Source of the DNA: Flavobacteriales bacterium | GTDB taxonomy: Bacteria > Bacteroidota > Bacteroidia > Flavobacteriales_E > Vicingaceae | Direction of reading: 5' to 3' | DNA: 64,000 bases | Assembly: GCA_020635825.1 (NCBI GenBank) | Contig: JACJZA010000007.1 | Coordinates: 124,001 to 188,000, forward strand | Shown here: one piece after another, positions 62,921 to 64,000 of the stretch | Layout: each line of letters starts with the position of its first letter | How positions within the stretch are numbered: position 1 is the stretch's first letter | Program-made: the position numbers and the translations under genes | The notes under the pieces: generated by a model | The model's database searches: none | The model's input: only the letters and a program-made list of their open reading frames with translations | What the model was told of the DNA's origin: nothing

Positions 62921-63874
62921 TTATACTAATTGAGTAATCGCTTTATTTACATTCTCTTCTACCCGTCTTAAAACATCTGACACATCGGATTTAACAAATT
63001 TATCACCCGTAATATGCTCGTACAATTCTATGTATCTTTCTGAAATTTGATTCACAAAATCATTAGTCATTTCAGGTACTTTTTGTCCATCCTTACCCTG
63101 AAACCCATTTTCAATCAACCATTCACGAACAAACTCTTTAGATAACTGACGTTGCTTCTCTCCTTTGTTCTGTCTTTCCTCATAACCATCTTTGTAAAAA
63201 TATCGGGAAGAATCTGGAGTATGAATTTCATCAATTAAATAAATTTGATTTCCTACCTTACCAAACTCGTATTTAGTGTCCACTAAAATCAATCCTTTAT
63301 CAGCTGCTATTTCAGTACCACGCTGATATATTTTACGGGTATAATCCTCTAACTTGTTATAATCTTCTTCACTCACAATTCCTTTTGCTAAAATATCTTC
63401 TCTTGAAATATCTTCATCATGCCCTACCGATGCTTTTGTTGTTGGTGTAATAATTGGCTCAGGAAATTTATCATTTTCTTTTAATCCATCTGGCATAGTA
63501 ACTCCACATAAAACTCGCTTTCCATCTCTATATTCTCTCCAAGCATGACCGGATAAATAACCTCTAATTACCATCTCCACTTTAAATGGCTCACATTTTC
63601 TACCAATTGTTACACTTGGATCAGGGACATCAATTACCCAATTAGGCAGAATATCTTCTGTTGCTTTTAAAAACTTAGAAGCAATTTGATTTAATACTTG
63701 TCCTTTGAAAGGAATTGCCTTAGGTAGCACCACATCAAAAGCCGAAATTCGGTCTGACACTACCATTACCAATAACTCTTGATTGATGTTATAAACATCT
63801 CTCACTTTTCCTTTATATACACTTACTTGCCCAGGAAAAGTGAAGTTTGTTTCTTTAATAGCGTTGGATTGCAT
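62921..63874 (-). CDS. purC: Phosphoribosylaminoimidazole-succinocarboxamide synthase
   Basis: PurC makes SAICAR in de novo purine synthesis. The 317 residues contain VYKGKVRDVYNI, VSDRISAFDVVLP, VIRGYLSGHAWREYRDG, TTKASVGHDEDIS, VDTKYEFG and IDEIHTPDSSRYF, the full set of ATP and substrate segments. I start at ATG 63874 (MQSNAIKETNF), as homologues do; the frame continues 6 codons up to a TTG at 63892. A -7 box TAATTTTG (63897-63890, minus) is 15 bases before the ATG. It is preceded by a palindromic terminator. Confidence 0.95.
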   Translation of the reverse strand: MQSNAIKETNFTFPGQVSVYKGKVRDVYNINQELLVMVVSDRISAFDVVLPKAIPFKGQVLNQIASKFLKATEDILPNWVIDVPDPSVTIGRKCEPFKVEMVIRGYLSGHAWREYRDGKRVLCGVTMPDGLKENDKFPEPIITPTTKASVGHDEDISREDILAKGIVSEEDYNKLEDYTRKIYQRGTEIAADKGLILVDTKYEFGKVGNQIYLIDEIHTPDSSRYFYKDGYEERQNKGEKQRQLSKEFVREWLIENGFQGKDGQKVPEMTNDFVNQISERYIELYEHITGDKFVKSDVSDVLRRVEENVNKAITQLV

Positions 63875-63889
63875 AATGAAGTTTTTTTG

Positions 63890-63897
63890 CAAAATTA
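63890..63897 (-). promoter_or_regulatory. -7 promoter box of purC
   Basis: On the minus strand TAATTTTG fits TAnnTTTG and ends 15 bases before ATG 63874. No clear -33 element is seen. Confidence 0.4.
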
Positions 63898-63898
63898 A

Positions 63899-63926
63899 AA
63901 AGGCAATTAAAATTTTAATTGCCTTT
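63899..63926 (-). terminator. Palindromic terminator of a gene beyond the right edge
   Basis: A perfect 28-base palindrome (arms AAAGGCAATTAAAA) is followed on the minus strand by TTTTTAATTTT. It would end a minus-strand gene lying right of the window, just before the purC promoter. Nothing coding is seen from 63927 to 64000. Confidence 0.75.
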
Positions 63927-64000
63927 AGATGAAAAGAAATAATCAGTTATTAACATTTTCAATAACTATTAATCAAATTTCCTTCGTATTTTAAATATAT

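Overview
The window is chromosomal DNA from a member of the Bacteroidota, most likely order Flavobacteriales. The evidence is a low G+C content, a type IX secretion protein (PorQ) together with a protein carrying a type IX C-terminal sorting domain, the parA-parB-DUF5683-dapB-lepB gene order, many families largely restricted to Bacteroidota (DUF4846, DUF5683, BT_3928, DUF1599, fused E1 alpha/beta), and Bacteroidota-type promoters (TAnnTTTG at -7) with no obvious Shine-Dalgarno sites. I cannot name the genus. No rRNA, tRNA, CRISPR array, prophage or insertion sequence is visible, and no gene-free stretch exceeds 300 bases.

Layout. 1-4.6 kb: end of an MFS transporter, a PaaZ-like bifunctional enzyme, a VOC protein and a crotonase (phenylacetyl-CoA type catabolism). 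4.6-7.3 kb: a His-rich orphan and an OmpA-family envelope protein split by a one-base frame change. 7.3-12.8 kb (minus): ilvE, cmk, porQ and a fused 2-oxoacid dehydrogenase E1, covering branched-chain amino acid metabolism and secretion. 12.9-21.0 kb (minus): a tight four-gene cluster of exported proteins headed by a 1692-residue repeat protein. 21.2-25.1 kb (minus): tpiA, an oligopeptide-type ABC permease, BT_3928 and DUF1599. 25.2-29.6 kb (plus): folP, a queuosine-mannosyltransferase-like protein, an OLD-family ATPase/nuclease and a pseudouridine synthase. 29.8-36.2 kb (minus): two signal peptidases, dapB, DUF5683, parB, parA and an UPF0173 hydrolase.

36.4-39.5 kb (plus): NADH dehydrogenase type II, then perR, peroxiredoxin and superoxide dismutase, with a PerR-box-like operator over the perR promoter. 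39.6-44.1 kb (minus): thioredoxin-like protein, POT peptide transporter and a DPP-IV type peptidase, a peptide-use group continued on the plus strand by an M32 carboxypeptidase. 46-50 kb: pckA, a secreted propeller protein and a small Cys-rich exported protein. 50-57.5 kb: short units for sulfur amino acid metabolism, DNA repair, protein folding and pyrimidine control (pyrB, pyrR). 57.6-63.9 kb: rpsA, ispH, a nitroreductase-pirin pair with a divergent-looking MarR regulator whose candidate operator recurs at both promoters, and purC.

Most of the window is housekeeping. The parts that look accessory or under-described are the four-gene exported cluster with its giant repeat protein, the AT-rich OLD-family gene set between more GC-rich genes, the Cys-rich exported peptide, the MarR/pirin operator motif, the intergenic palindromic repeats, and a recurring arrangement in which the -7 promoter box lies only 4-7 bases before the ATG. 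I found no clear multi-gene defence or biosynthetic system.
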